Shown here: in pieces, positions 1 through 8,648 of the stretch
How positions within the stretch are numbered: position 1 is the stretch's first letter
Layout of the letters: every line of letters starts with the position of its first letter
Assembly (NCBI RefSeq): GCF_021533215.1
Contig: NZ_JAJNKA010000006.1
Span: forward strand, 1 to 64,000
DNA: 64,000 bases
From: Portibacter lacus
GTDB lineage: Bacteria; Bacteroidota; Bacteroidia; Chitinophagales; Saprospiraceae
Direction: 5' to 3'
Program-made: the position numbers and the translations under genes
The notes under the pieces: generated by a model
What the model was told of the DNA's origin: nothing
What the model saw: the letters and a program-made list of their open reading frames with translations, nothing else
The model's database searches: none

Positions 1-68
1 GAATTGATCTCAAAGGGGAAAGCCTCAGAAACAGATCTAAAATATAATTGTAAATTTGAAATAGCGAG

Positions 69-77
69 TTATCCACA
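69..77 (+). other. DnaA-box-like 9-mer
   Basis: TTATCCACA is an exact match to the consensus DnaA box. It stands alone; no cluster of boxes, AT-rich unwinding element or dnaA/dnaN gene is visible nearby. A single box in an AT-rich genome can occur by chance, so this is a sequence match rather than an origin call. Confidence 0.3.
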
Positions 78-78
78 T

Positions 79-112
79 AGGGGGTCAAACCTCAAGAACT
101 AGGGGGTCAAAC
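79..112. repeat. two direct copies of a 12-mer
   Basis: AGGGGGTCAAAC occurs at 79-90 and again at 101-112 with a 22-base period. CACATAG also flanks the pair, at 74-80 and 112-118. G-runs of five are unusual in this AT-rich window. Function unknown; it could be a small intergenic repeat or an operator. Confidence 0.45.
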
Positions 113-268
113 ACATAGGAATAAGCAATATTGATTAGACAGAAAAACTGGAATATATCTGAAATAGCATATTCCTTGGGTTTTAATGAGGTAAGTCATT
201 TTAATAATTTCTTTAAGAAACATACTTCAATGAGACCGACAGATTTTAGAATAAAATAGGTTGGTAAA

Positions 269-1048
269 TTACCTTCCGCTTCTATCTATAAAATTACTAT
301 TTGCTTGCTGAGTTCCCATCATCAGTACATCTTGAATATTTACATGCTTTGGCTGTGAAGCAATGTAGTAGATCACTTTAGCAACGTCTTTAGATTTTAA
401 AGGTTGAAAATCTTCGTAGATTTTCGACTTCTTTTTATCGCCGTGAAAACGCACCTGGGCAAATTCTGTTTCCTCTACATGTCCTGGACTCACTTGAGAA
501 ACTCGAACATTATATTTGTGCAAGTCTATTCTCATGGATTTCGTTAATGCATCCACAGCATATTTTGAAGCGCAGTAGACATTGCCATTTGGGTAAACTT
601 CATGCCCAGCTGTAGAACAAACATTAATAATATGGCCTCTTTTCTTATTGACCATCTTCGGACTAACCAGTCTAGTCATATAAAGTAAACCTTTCACATT
701 GGTATCGATCATCGTGTCCCAATCTTTCGTGCTTCCTTGGAAAATAGGATCGAATCCACTAGCTAATCCAGCATTGTTAACCAAGACATCGATTTCTAGC
801 CAATCTTCTTCTAGTGATCCTAAGGCCTTTTTAACTGCATTGAGTTGTCTGATGTCGAAGACTAAACTTTTAACCTTGACACCGTATTTCTCCTGCATTT
901 TCTTTCTAATCTCTTCTAATCTTTTCTTTCTTCTTCCAGTGATAATCAGATCATATCCATTTTTTGCAAATTGGCCAGCGGTTGCCTTTCCTATTCCTGA
1001 AGTAGCTCCAGTGATTAATGCTATTTTTCTCAGCTTTACTTTATTCAT
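269..1048 (-). CDS. SDR family NADP-dependent oxidoreductase
   Basis: Classical short-chain dehydrogenase/reductase of 259 residues, the usual length. The Rossmann glycine motif TGATSGIG is at residues 13-20, two arginines (39-40) after the second beta strand favour NADP over NAD, NNAG is at 91-94, and the catalytic set Asn117, Ser145, Tyr158, Lys162 is complete. The subfamily resembles YdfG-like 3-hydroxy acid/serine dehydrogenases, but the substrate cannot be read from sequence. Its ATG overlaps the end of the upstream thioredoxin gene by 8 bases, so the two are probably cotranscribed. Cytosolic; no signal peptide. Confidence 0.9.
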   Translation of the reverse strand: MNKVKLRKIALITGATSGIGKATAGQFAKNGYDLIITGRRKKRLEEIRKKMQEKYGVKVKSLVFDIRQLNAVKKALGSLEEDWLEIDVLVNNAGLASGFDPIFQGSTKDWDTMIDTNVKGLLYMTRLVSPKMVNKKRGHIINVCSTAGHEVYPNGNVYCASKYAVDALTKSMRIDLHKYNVRVSQVSPGHVEETEFAQVRFHGDKKKSKIYEDFQPLKSKDVAKVIYYIASQPKHVNIQDVLMMGTQQANSNFIDRSGR

Positions 1049-2354
1049 TTTCTAATTTTTTAACTAATTCATCAAAGTTAGTAGTGAATTCTTCATATTT
1101 ACTAGTGGCTGGGCCAGAAAATCCGGTGTAGATTTGGCGTACATTTTTTTCTTTGTCAATGTATATTAGGGTAGGATAGGAGATGATTTTATTCAACATT
1201 GGGAACTGGTTGAGAGCGGTCTCCTTATCATAGTATCCAGCATACAATAGATCAAACGGAATATCCATTTTGGTTTTGTAACGTTTTATTGCAGCCATTG
1301 ACTTTTCTTTTTCTTTATACCTTTCGAATGCAATGCCCACAACTTCTATGTCTAAGTCAGGATTTTCACTGAAGTAGCTTTTCAAGAAGTTCATTTCGTC
1401 TTTACAATTAGGGCAATAGGTTCCGAATAGGACTACCAATAAAGGTTTGTTTTCAAATTTAGCATCATTGATGCTGACCATTTTTCCCTCTGTGTTTTCA
1501 AATTCAAAGTAGAATTTCTCTTGACCTTTTAAGAGTGTTAAGGAATTCGGATCAGCTAATTCAAAGGATTCATTTCGCTTAGCATTCCAGGAAGTAGAGT
1601 AGTGGTTGCCTGATCGGAATGAACCGATTAATGAACCATCCTCCATGATTTTAGCTTGAAATAGAAAAGCATGTGCTCCATCAAAACAAGATAAATAAGC
1701 CTTATTTCCTTGGACAGTACCTTGTAAGTATCGATAGTCACCAGTCTCCGTTCTAAAAGTTCCAGTGAGTTTATTCCCTTCTTGCTTGAATTCACCGATG
1801 CCTTTATACTCATCTTCTGTTCCGATTTCGAAAGTCGTTTCCCACTTCCCAGATAAATCCGCAGCCGGTTCTTTTTTCAGGTTCGTAAATCTATGCGATC
1901 TTCCGAATTCAGCTTTGAATGGAATTTTATATTGATCTCTAAAATTGACGATATAATAACCTTCAATTCTATTCTCCTCATATCTTCCGATAATGTAGGA
2001 ATCGAAAATTGGAAAATTAATCCTAACGGAATCTTCTAAAGTCTTTGGATCTCTTCCGAAAGTAATATCATCTACCAGAATTCGCTCATCAGCGTTTAAA
2101 ATGTAAATTTTAATATCATCCTTTCCTACGTATTCCACTTCAAAATTGAACGGAAGTTCTCCTTCCGTCAATTCTGTAAAAACTCTATCTGTTTCATTTT
2201 CAGTGTCTATAAAACGTTCCTGCCCTTCACTTCCTACCGTTAATGTGGCTCTCCAGATTCCTGGAGGAATCACATTGTATTGGTTTCGAACTTCTACACA
2301 ACTACTTATTAAAAAAAGAACAGCACAAATGTATAACACCTTTTTGATTAGCAT
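1041..2354 (-). CDS. TlpA-like thioredoxin-fold lipoprotein
   Basis: Predicted lipoprotein of 437 residues from the ATG at 2354; a longer frame would need a GTG at 2372 that overlaps the upstream gene. The signal peptide ends in a lipobox (LISSC, Cys19). Residues about 30-270 hold beta-rich repeats of lipocalin-like look. The C-terminal third is a TlpA/AhpC-type thioredoxin domain with CPNC at about residues 314-317 in GTYCPNCKDE. Such proteins are envelope thiol-disulfide reductants in Bacteroidota; the partner is unknown. It starts one base after the upstream stop and overlaps the dehydrogenase, so a three-gene operon is likely. Confidence 0.85.
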   Translation of the reverse strand: MLIKKVLYICAVLFLISSCVEVRNQYNVIPPGIWRATLTVGSEGQERFIDTENETDRVFTELTEGELPFNFEVEYVGKDDIKIYILNADERILVDDITFGRDPKTLEDSVRINFPIFDSYIIGRYEENRIEGYYIVNFRDQYKIPFKAEFGRSHRFTNLKKEPAADLSGKWETTFEIGTEDEYKGIGEFKQEGNKLTGTFRTETGDYRYLQGTVQGNKAYLSCFDGAHAFLFQAKIMEDGSLIGSFRSGNHYSTSWNAKRNESFELADPNSLTLLKGQEKFYFEFENTEGKMVSINDAKFENKPLLVVLFGTYCPNCKDEMNFLKSYFSENPDLDIEVVGIAFERYKEKEKSMAAIKRYKTKMDIPFDLLYAGYYDKETALNQFPMLNKIISYPTLIYIDKEKNVRQIYTGFSGPATSKYEEFTTNFDELVKKLENE

Positions 2355-2355
2355 A

Positions 2356-2892
2356 TTAGCTTGATTTTTCACCTACGAAATGATCCGCTTTGTATTTGAA
2401 TAAAACATTGAAAGACGTTAGACTTCCGTAAATCCTTGTAATGTATTGTTGAAGGTTTACTTTTTCTTCATCGGTCAATTTTGAACTATTGATACGTTGT
2501 TCCATCACTCTAATTCGATCTCGAACCATTACGATTTTATGGAAAAAAGTGTCAATAGGCATTTCTTTTGGTTTGAGATTGTCTTCGTTGGGCTTTAATA
2601 TTAAAGTTCCATTTAACCACTTATCACCTAATTCTACTTTAGAGTTTAATGCATTATAAGTGTTTAGAATTCTGATTAAGCTTTTTTCAGCTTTCGTAAA
2701 ACTTACTTCCTCTTCCGTTTCTATGGCATCCATCACGTCCCAGTTCGGGTTTTCCTTTCCTACATTTTTTATACCATGAAGGATGAAACACACCTTGTAT
2801 GAAATTACGTCTACTCCGATAATAACTCCGTCTCCAAAGGCTTTATGATCTACTCTAGATCCCACACCCAAGATTTGATTTTCACTACTCAT
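2356..2892 (-). CDS. unknown protein, SH3-like N-terminus
   Basis: A 178-residue cytosolic protein with no signal or membrane segment. Residues about 8-40 contain GSRVDHKAFGDGVIIG, which resembles the small beta-barrel (Tudor/CarD-like) motif found at the C-terminus of UvrD/PcrA helicases and in CarD proteins, where it binds protein or nucleic acid. The rest is mainly helical and charged, with no motif I can assign. It is the first gene of a probable operon with the thioredoxin lipoprotein and the dehydrogenase. The domain resemblance is my reading of the motif; the function is unknown. Confidence 0.65.
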   Translation of the reverse strand: MSSENQILGVGSRVDHKAFGDGVIIGVDVISYKVCFILHGIKNVGKENPNWDVMDAIETEEEVSFTKAEKSLIRILNTYNALNSKVELGDKWLNGTLILKPNEDNLKPKEMPIDTFFHKIVMVRDRIRVMEQRINSSKLTDEEKVNLQQYITRIYGSLTSFNVLFKYKADHFVGEKSS

Positions 2893-3130
2893 ATCAATTA
2901 AATTAAATGTTCTAAATATTGCTGCAAAAATATGATAAATAATGTGAATATGTAGTAGGAAATTAAAAACTTAATATAAACAAGATTAAGTAATGTCAGC
3001 CTAATCATTGAGGTGATGAGACTGCCTTGAGCGACGCGTTGAATGATCGGCTGACTTCAGACCAAGTAAGGTGGTGAATACAATCTAGGCATAAATTTTT
3101 TTTGGCATAAATACTGTCATATATTTAGGT

Positions 3131-3472
3131 ATGAAGTCATATCATGTTTATGTGATAGAATTATCCAAGAAAGTTTGGTCTGAAAGTGCCAAATTTCGAG
3201 ATGCTAATCCACAATTCAATGGAGTCCTTGAATGCTTGTATGTAGGTATGACAAGCAGAACACCGAAAGAGCGATTCGAACAACATAAATCAGGTTATAT
3301 CAGTAAGAAAGGTCACAAGATTTCTTCTAGTTTAGTCCAGAAATATGGGCTGTATCTAAGACCTAGCTTATACGAAAAGTATAATCCTTTATCAAGAACA
3401 GAGGCCATAAAAATGGAAAAGGAGCTAGCATTGTCTTTAAAAAAGCAGCGATATGCTGTTTGGTGGAATTAG
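3131..3472 (+). CDS. GIY-YIG-like domain protein
   Basis: A single-domain protein of 113 residues. The N-terminal strand HVYVIEL and the block LYVGMTSRTPKERFEQH correspond to the GIY and YIG strands plus the conserved arginine of GIY-YIG nucleases; a glutamate in TEAIKMEKE fits the metal-binding position. Homologues of this size are often database-named ribose-5-phosphate isomerase, which the sequence does not support. A monocistronic gene, 37 bases before the tricorn gene. No partner suggests restriction or homing; nuclease activity is inferred from the fold only. Confidence 0.7.
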   Translation: MKSYHVYVIELSKKVWSESAKFRDANPQFNGVLECLYVGMTSRTPKERFEQHKSGYISKKGHKISSSLVQKYGLYLRPSLYEKYNPLSRTEAIKMEKELALSLKKQRYAVWWN

Positions 3473-3509
3473 AAATTTGTAGATTTAGCTGATCTTAATT
3501 CACCAAAAA

Positions 3510-6500
3510 ATGTCACACATGTCTAGCATTAAACTAAACTTGGCTTTTCTACTAGCAGTAATTTGCTATATTCCTCTTCACGGGCAAGGAATGGAGGGCT
3601 ATTATCAATTCCCTAGTATTCACGAAAATACCATTTACTTTTCTGCAGAAGGGGATCTATGGAAGGCAGATCACAAAGGTGGGGTGGCCACAAGGCTCAC
3701 AACACATGCGGAAGAAGAAAGATATCCGATGGTTTCACCTGATGGAAAACTGCTCGCTTTTTCAGCTAGTTATGAAGGCCCGACAGAAGTGTATACGATG
3801 CCTGTAGATGGCGGAATTCCCGCGAGATGGACTTATGAAAGTGATTTTTCGATGGTCAATGGATGGACACCAGATGGGAAAATAATTTATGATACAAGAG
3901 CATATTCCACGTTACCTGATCGTCAGTTAGTGGTCATTGATATGAAGAATAAATCAAAAGAACGGGTTCCATTAAGTCAAGCAAGTGAAGCATCCTATGA
4001 TGAAACAGGAAAAACCGTCTTTTTTGTAAGACCTGCATTTCATGGCAACGTAACGAAAAGATATAAAGGAGGAACAGCTAGACAGATCTGGAAATATACT
4101 GCAGGCAGTGAGGAAGCCATTCAGTTAACTATGGACTATGATGGAGGAAGTCACCATCCAATGTTTCTTAGTGGGAGAGTATATTTTATTTCTGACAGAG
4201 ATGGTACAATGAACATTTGGTCAATGAATACTGACGGTGGGGATCTTATGCAGCATACGAAACAAGACGAATTTGATGTGAGGTATGCTAAAGGTCATAA
4301 AAATAACATCGTTTACCAGGTGGGTGCAGATATCTGGCACTATGACATTGACCTAAAAAAAGAAAAGAAGATAAAAATAACATTACTTTCTGATTTCGAA
4401 CAATTACAAGTGAAATGGGATGATTCGCCTGCTGATAATTTAACCGCGATTGCTCCAGATTCCACAGGAGAGAAAGTGGTCGTTACCGCTCGAGGTCGAT
4501 TATTCGTGAAGCCTGTAAAAGGCGGTCGATTTGTTGAATTTACAAAGCGAAAGAATGTAAGATATCGGGATGCTGTATTTTCTGAAAATGGCGATAAAGT
4601 TATTGCCTTATCAGACCAGACTGGAGAGTTTGAATTTGTAGAATTGCCTGCTGATGGAATTGGTGCAGAGAAAATGTTAACTACTGATGGAGCCTTATTA
4701 AGGTACGAAGGAAATCCCTCACCTGATGGGAAATGGATTGCCTACGATGACCTGCATGGCCACATGTATATCTTAAATAAAAGTAATGGAAAGAGTAAAT
4801 TAATCTCCTTATCGGATGAGGATATTGGTCAGTTCTCTTGGTCTCCCGACAGTAAGTGGCTTGCTTATGTTCAGGCGGCTGGAAATACCATGAATCAGAT
4901 ACATATCTATGAATTATCGAGTGGAGAACAATTTCCATTAACGACGGATAGAGCGAATAGTTCGAATCCACAATGGAGCCCTGATGGTAAATTCATCTAC
5001 TTCCTTTCTGATCGAAATTTTAATACCATAGTAGGTTCTCCTTGGGGCCCGAGGCAACCTGAACCTTACTTTGATGCAGGTGAAAAAATATATCATATTG
5101 CTCTGGAAGCTGGGAACCGATCACCTTTCCGCCCGAAGGATGAATTGTATGAAGAAGAAAAGTCTGAAAAGGAAGAAGTCGATGTGAAGATCGATAAATC
5201 GGGGATTCAAGAAAGGATCATGGAGGTTCCGATCAAACCTGGAAATTTCCGAAACCTAGCTGTGAATGATAAGGCTATCTATGTGGTAGAAAGTGAAACT
5301 GGAGTGGGTGCGAAATCACACTTGAAGGTTCTAAAGATTGGTAACGAAGATGTTAAGTTAGAAACGGGAATAGAAGATATTAGAAGTTATGAAATGACCG
5401 CTGATGGTAAGAAGTTGCTTGTTACGAAAGGAAAGAATTATCATATGGTGAGTGCTGGCACAGGAAAGATTAGTGATTTTAATGAGGGGAAGATTGATTT
5501 TTCAAGTTGGAAATTTGAAATAACGCCAAGAGAAGATTGGAAGCAAATTTTCACGGATGCATGGCGAATGGAAAGAGACTACTTCTATGATGCGAATATG
5601 CATGGTGTGGACTGGAAAGGGATGCATGATAAGTATTTTCCATTAGTGGATAGAGTAACTACACGAAGTGAACTTTCCGATCTCATCGGAAGATTTGTGG
5701 GTGAATTATCTGCACTTCATACGAGTGTTCATGGTGGCGATATGCGATCAGACGATGAAAACATACCAGTTGCGAATCTGGGTGCGATGCTGACAAGGGA
5801 TGAATCTAAAGGAGGATTTGTAATAGAATACATTTATAAGGCAGATCCAGATTATCCGGATGAAAAGTCGCCATTAGATGATCCTTATTTGAATGTGAAA
5901 GTTGGTGATGTGATCACAGAAGTAAATGGCCAGACCGCAATTGCTGCAACAGATATCGGTGAATTACTAAGAAACCAAGTTGGAAAGCAAGTGAGATTAG
6001 GATTAGCTTCAGCAGGTGAAAAAAGGGAAATTATCGTAGAGCCTATTGGAAGTATTTACAGACTTAAGTATCGTGATTGGGAATATTCTAGAAGACTTAT
6101 GGTGGAAGAGCAATCAGATCAAAAAATCGGATATGTTCACTTGCAAGCAATGGGTGCGAATGACCTGAATCAATGGTATCGGGAGTTTTACCCAGTTTTC
6201 GATCGTCCAGGGTTAATTGTTGATGTCAGACATAATCGAGGTGGAAATATAGAAAGTTTCATCCTTGAAAAATTGATGAGAAAAGCTTGGATGTTCTGGA
6301 AATCAAGATCTGGAAAACCAACATGGAATATGCAATATGCTTTCAGGGGACACATCGTTATTCTGGTGGATGAAAATACGGCGTCAGATGGAGAAGCGTT
6401 CGCGGATGGTTTCAAAAAACTCAATATGGGAACTGCGATTGGGACTAGAACTTGGGGTGGAGAAATATGGTTGGGCTCTCAGAACAGACTGTCGGATAAT

Positions 6501-6740
6501 GGATTAGCAAGAGCTCCGATGGCTGGAGTATATGGAGAAAATGGAGAGTGGCTGATAGAAGGACATGGATTCGTGCCGGATATTATCATTATGAATAAGC
6601 CGCATGAGACATTTAAGGGGAAGGATGCCCAACTAGAGGCTGCTATAGAACATTTAGAGAAATTGATAAAAGAGGATCCGAGAGAAGTGACTCCAGCTCC
6701 TGCTTTTCCGGATAAATCGTTTAAAAACAATAAAAAATAA
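3510..6740 (+). CDS. tricorn-like S41 protease
   Basis: Large exported peptidase, 1076 residues, with a signal peptide ending near HGQ; the second ATG at 3519 is an equally good start. Residues about 30-480 form TolB/WD40-like beta-propeller repeats (many SPDGK/SPDSKW motifs), followed by a second blade region, a C1 helical region, a PDZ domain (about 780-860) and an S41 core. The likely nucleophile is Ser959 in TASDGEA; a histidine near 737 (LHTSVH) is the candidate base, by analogy with archaeal tricorn. Such proteins degrade oligopeptides, probably in the periplasm here. Apparently monocistronic. Confidence 0.9.
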   Translation: MSHMSSIKLNLAFLLAVICYIPLHGQGMEGYYQFPSIHENTIYFSAEGDLWKADHKGGVATRLTTHAEEERYPMVSPDGKLLAFSASYEGPTEVYTMPVDGGIPARWTYESDFSMVNGWTPDGKIIYDTRAYSTLPDRQLVVIDMKNKSKERVPLSQASEASYDETGKTVFFVRPAFHGNVTKRYKGGTARQIWKYTAGSEEAIQLTMDYDGGSHHPMFLSGRVYFISDRDGTMNIWSMNTDGGDLMQHTKQDEFDVRYAKGHKNNIVYQVGADIWHYDIDLKKEKKIKITLLSDFEQLQVKWDDSPADNLTAIAPDSTGEKVVVTARGRLFVKPVKGGRFVEFTKRKNVRYRDAVFSENGDKVIALSDQTGEFEFVELPADGIGAEKMLTTDGALLRYEGNPSPDGKWIAYDDLHGHMYILNKSNGKSKLISLSDEDIGQFSWSPDSKWLAYVQAAGNTMNQIHIYELSSGEQFPLTTDRANSSNPQWSPDGKFIYFLSDRNFNTIVGSPWGPRQPEPYFDAGEKIYHIALEAGNRSPFRPKDELYEEEKSEKEEVDVKIDKSGIQERIMEVPIKPGNFRNLAVNDKAIYVVESETGVGAKSHLKVLKIGNEDVKLETGIEDIRSYEMTADGKKLLVTKGKNYHMVSAGTGKISDFNEGKIDFSSWKFEITPREDWKQIFTDAWRMERDYFYDANMHGVDWKGMHDKYFPLVDRVTTRSELSDLIGRFVGELSALHTSVHGGDMRSDDENIPVANLGAMLTRDESKGGFVIEYIYKADPDYPDEKSPLDDPYLNVKVGDVITEVNGQTAIAATDIGELLRNQVGKQVRLGLASAGEKREIIVEPIGSIYRLKYRDWEYSRRLMVEEQSDQKIGYVHLQAMGANDLNQWYREFYPVFDRPGLIVDVRHNRGGNIESFILEKLMRKAWMFWKSRSGKPTWNMQYAFRGHIVILVDENTASDGEAFADGFKKLNMGTAIGTRTWGGEIWLGSQNRLSDNGLARAPMAGVYGENGEWLIEGHGFVPDIIIMNKPHETFKGKDAQLEAAIEHLEKLIKEDPREVTPAPAFPDKSFKNNKK

Positions 6741-6839
6741 TTCGGTTGCAAAAAAAATGATTTCTGCTTATATTGACTTTAATGATTGATTTTAACGATC
6801 TCATTTCAAAGATGTATGTCAATGTTAAAGGGTAATTGT

Positions 6840-6847
6840 TAACTTTG
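6840..6847 (+). promoter_or_regulatory. Bacteroidota -7 element before CNNM gene
   Basis: TAACTTTG matches the phylum consensus TAnnTTTG and lies 23 bases before the GTG start. No TTTG -33 element is seen at ordinary spacing, so this is a half-match. If used, the leader is under 20 bases, which supports the GTG at 6871 as the start. Confidence 0.4.
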
Positions 6848-6870
6848 CAACTTCATTTAAACAAAATTAC

Positions 6871-7950
6871 GTGGGTTTACTACTTTTTTATTTTTCGATA
6901 TCTATAGCGTTTTCTTTTTTGTGCTCCATTTTGGAAGCAGTATTGTTAAGTATTACTCCTTCTTATGTAACTCAAGAAGTCCAGAAAAATACTAGTACAG
7001 GGGTATTGCTTAGCGGCTACAAGGAAGATTTGGATAAGCCGCTTTCAGCAATTTTAACGTTGAATACTATTGCACATACAATCGGTGCGATTATGGTCGG
7101 TGTTCAAGCAGGAAATTTATTCGGTGATAAAGACATTGATTTATTTGGTTCTGGAATCCATCTAAGTTATGAAGCAATTATCGCTGGATTAATGACTTTT
7201 TTCATCCTTGTGTTATCCGAAATTATCCCGAAAACATTGGGTGCAAATAACTGGAAAGCGCTCGCGCCATTCACAGCAAAAGCTCTTCGAGTCATCATTT
7301 GGGTTTTATATCCATTCGTGTGGCTGAGTAAGTTAATTACGAGCAGGCTGAAAAGTGATAAAAATGCGTCGGTTCTAAGTAGAGCAGATTTTGCAGCAAT
7401 TGCATCTGTAGGGCAGGAGAGTGGTGCATTAGCTCAAGGTGAATCAGATATTATCAGAAATCTTTTGAATTTCGAAAGAAAGAGTGTTCGTGATATTATG
7501 ACGCCTCGAACAGTTGCCTATATGACGAAAGACGATACCACATTGAAAGAATTTATAGAGAATCCTTCTACTTCTACTTATTCTAGAATTCCTGTATTCG
7601 GAGAAGATAAAGATGATATCAAAGGGATGGTTCTTAAAGATGATATCTTATTATCTTACCTCACAGAAGAAGGAAAGCATAAAGTCATCGGGGATATCAC
7701 AAGACCTGTTCAGTTTATTTCTGGTCAGATGAAGCTACATGATTTATTTAATCAATTGACAGATGAGAAGCAACATTTATTCATGGTAAGAGATGAATTT
7801 GGAAATGTAGTTGGTTTAGTAACGATGGAAGATGTATTCGAAACGTTATTAGGGAAAGAAATTGTAGATGAATCTGATGAAGTGGTTGACTTGCAAGCTT
7901 TAGCACGAGACAAAGTAAAAGAGGAGAATGCTAAAAATCTAGAAAAATAG
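6871..7950 (+). CDS. CNNM/CBS-domain membrane protein (hemolysin C-like)
   Basis: A protein of 359 residues starting at GTG; no earlier ATG is available. Residues 1-190 form the CNNM (DUF21) transmembrane domain with three to four hydrophobic helices and the SEIIPKTLGA motif. A CBS pair follows at about 205-330 (RDIMTPRTVAYM and DEFGNVVGLVTMEDVFE). The CorC_HlyC transporter-associated domain usual at the end is missing; the tail is short and acidic. Family members export Mg2+ or Co2+ or regulate that transport; the old name hemolysin is not a function. It stands alone between tricorn and a small secreted protein. Confidence 0.88.
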   Translation: MGLLLFYFSISIAFSFLCSILEAVLLSITPSYVTQEVQKNTSTGVLLSGYKEDLDKPLSAILTLNTIAHTIGAIMVGVQAGNLFGDKDIDLFGSGIHLSYEAIIAGLMTFFILVLSEIIPKTLGANNWKALAPFTAKALRVIIWVLYPFVWLSKLITSRLKSDKNASVLSRADFAAIASVGQESGALAQGESDIIRNLLNFERKSVRDIMTPRTVAYMTKDDTTLKEFIENPSTSTYSRIPVFGEDKDDIKGMVLKDDILLSYLTEEGKHKVIGDITRPVQFISGQMKLHDLFNQLTDEKQHLFMVRDEFGNVVGLVTMEDVFETLLGKEIVDESDEVVDLQALARDKVKEENAKNLEK

Positions 7951-8020
7951 CAATCAGATTTTATTTCATGTATTCATATGCAATTAACTGTCTTTATTGT
8001 TGAATTATGAAATTGAAATA

Positions 8021-8635
8021 ATGAGATTGTCTATTTTACTTGTATTAATATTTACTGCTAATACCATTATCCTTTCACAGGTTAAAATTGAGGATCGTTT
8101 ATTTGGTATGGTTCCTGGAAAAAAGATTACCAAGCAATTTTCTGAAAATGATACCATTCCTAAGGTTTTTTATCCAAATCAAAACTCATCTAATAAGGCA
8201 TTAATTTCTATAGATGGTCAGATGGTTGGGTCTAATTCTTCTGCAATCATAGAAGCAGAAAATATTGAATCTTTGTCTGTCGAAAAAAAAGTCATGAACT
8301 TCCAAGGAAGGGAGTATGAAGGCCATATAATTATAAAAACGAAGAAGAATTACACGCCTAAAATCATAAGCTTGGAGCAATTAATTTCTAAGTACACTGA
8401 TCTAGATGATGGCCAGTACATTTGTGAACTGGATTACAAGATTATTAATGGTGAGATAAAGGATGTCTTTGTTGATGAAAAGTACATCATGAAGATAGAT
8501 GTATCTCAATTAAATAATCTAAAAGCGCATAAAGACTTGTACTTTGTTTCAGTGCTGACAAGAAATGCATATAACTTAGAAAAAGCAAATACTATTATAA
8601 TCAGAGGGACTGAAAAAAGTAAAATCGGCCTATAA
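8021..8635 (+). CDS. small secreted TonB-plug-like protein
   Basis: A 204-residue protein taken from the ATG at 8021, which begins directly with a signal peptide ending near LSQ. The middle (about residues 60-115) reads like the plug domain of SusC-type receptors: ALISIDGQMVG, then IESLSVEKK, then GHIIIKTKK, the same order as IDG..., IESIEVLKD and GVIIITTKK. No barrel follows. The C-terminal 85 residues are not recognisable. It ends 13 bases from the convergent symporter. Function unknown; it may interact with TonB-box systems or be an orphan carboxy-truncated relative. Confidence 0.6.
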   Translation: MRLSILLVLIFTANTIILSQVKIEDRLFGMVPGKKITKQFSENDTIPKVFYPNQNSSNKALISIDGQMVGSNSSAIIEAENIESLSVEKKVMNFQGREYEGHIIIKTKKNYTPKIISLEQLISKYTDLDDGQYICELDYKIINGEIKDVFVDEKYIMKIDVSQLNNLKAHKDLYFVSVLTRNAYNLEKANTIIIRGTEKSKIGL

Positions 8636-8648
8636 CTATATGTCCTAT

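Larger units (their letters stand above)
1..268. other. gene-free left edge
   Basis: No open frame with family resemblance is visible here. The stretch contains a perfect E. coli-type DnaA box and a short direct repeat, listed separately, and lies downstream of the minus-strand dehydrogenase gene. The window edge cuts it off, so it may belong to a longer intergenic region. Confidence 0.5.

Noticed and set aside
699-1055. Open frame of 118 codons on the plus strand
   Set aside because: It lies antisense within the dehydrogenase gene, whose motifs are intact; no family resemblance of its own.
3131-3472. GIY-YIG gene as a homing endonuclease
   Set aside because: Single short domain without a DNA-binding tail, not inside an intron or intein, and next to ordinary genes.
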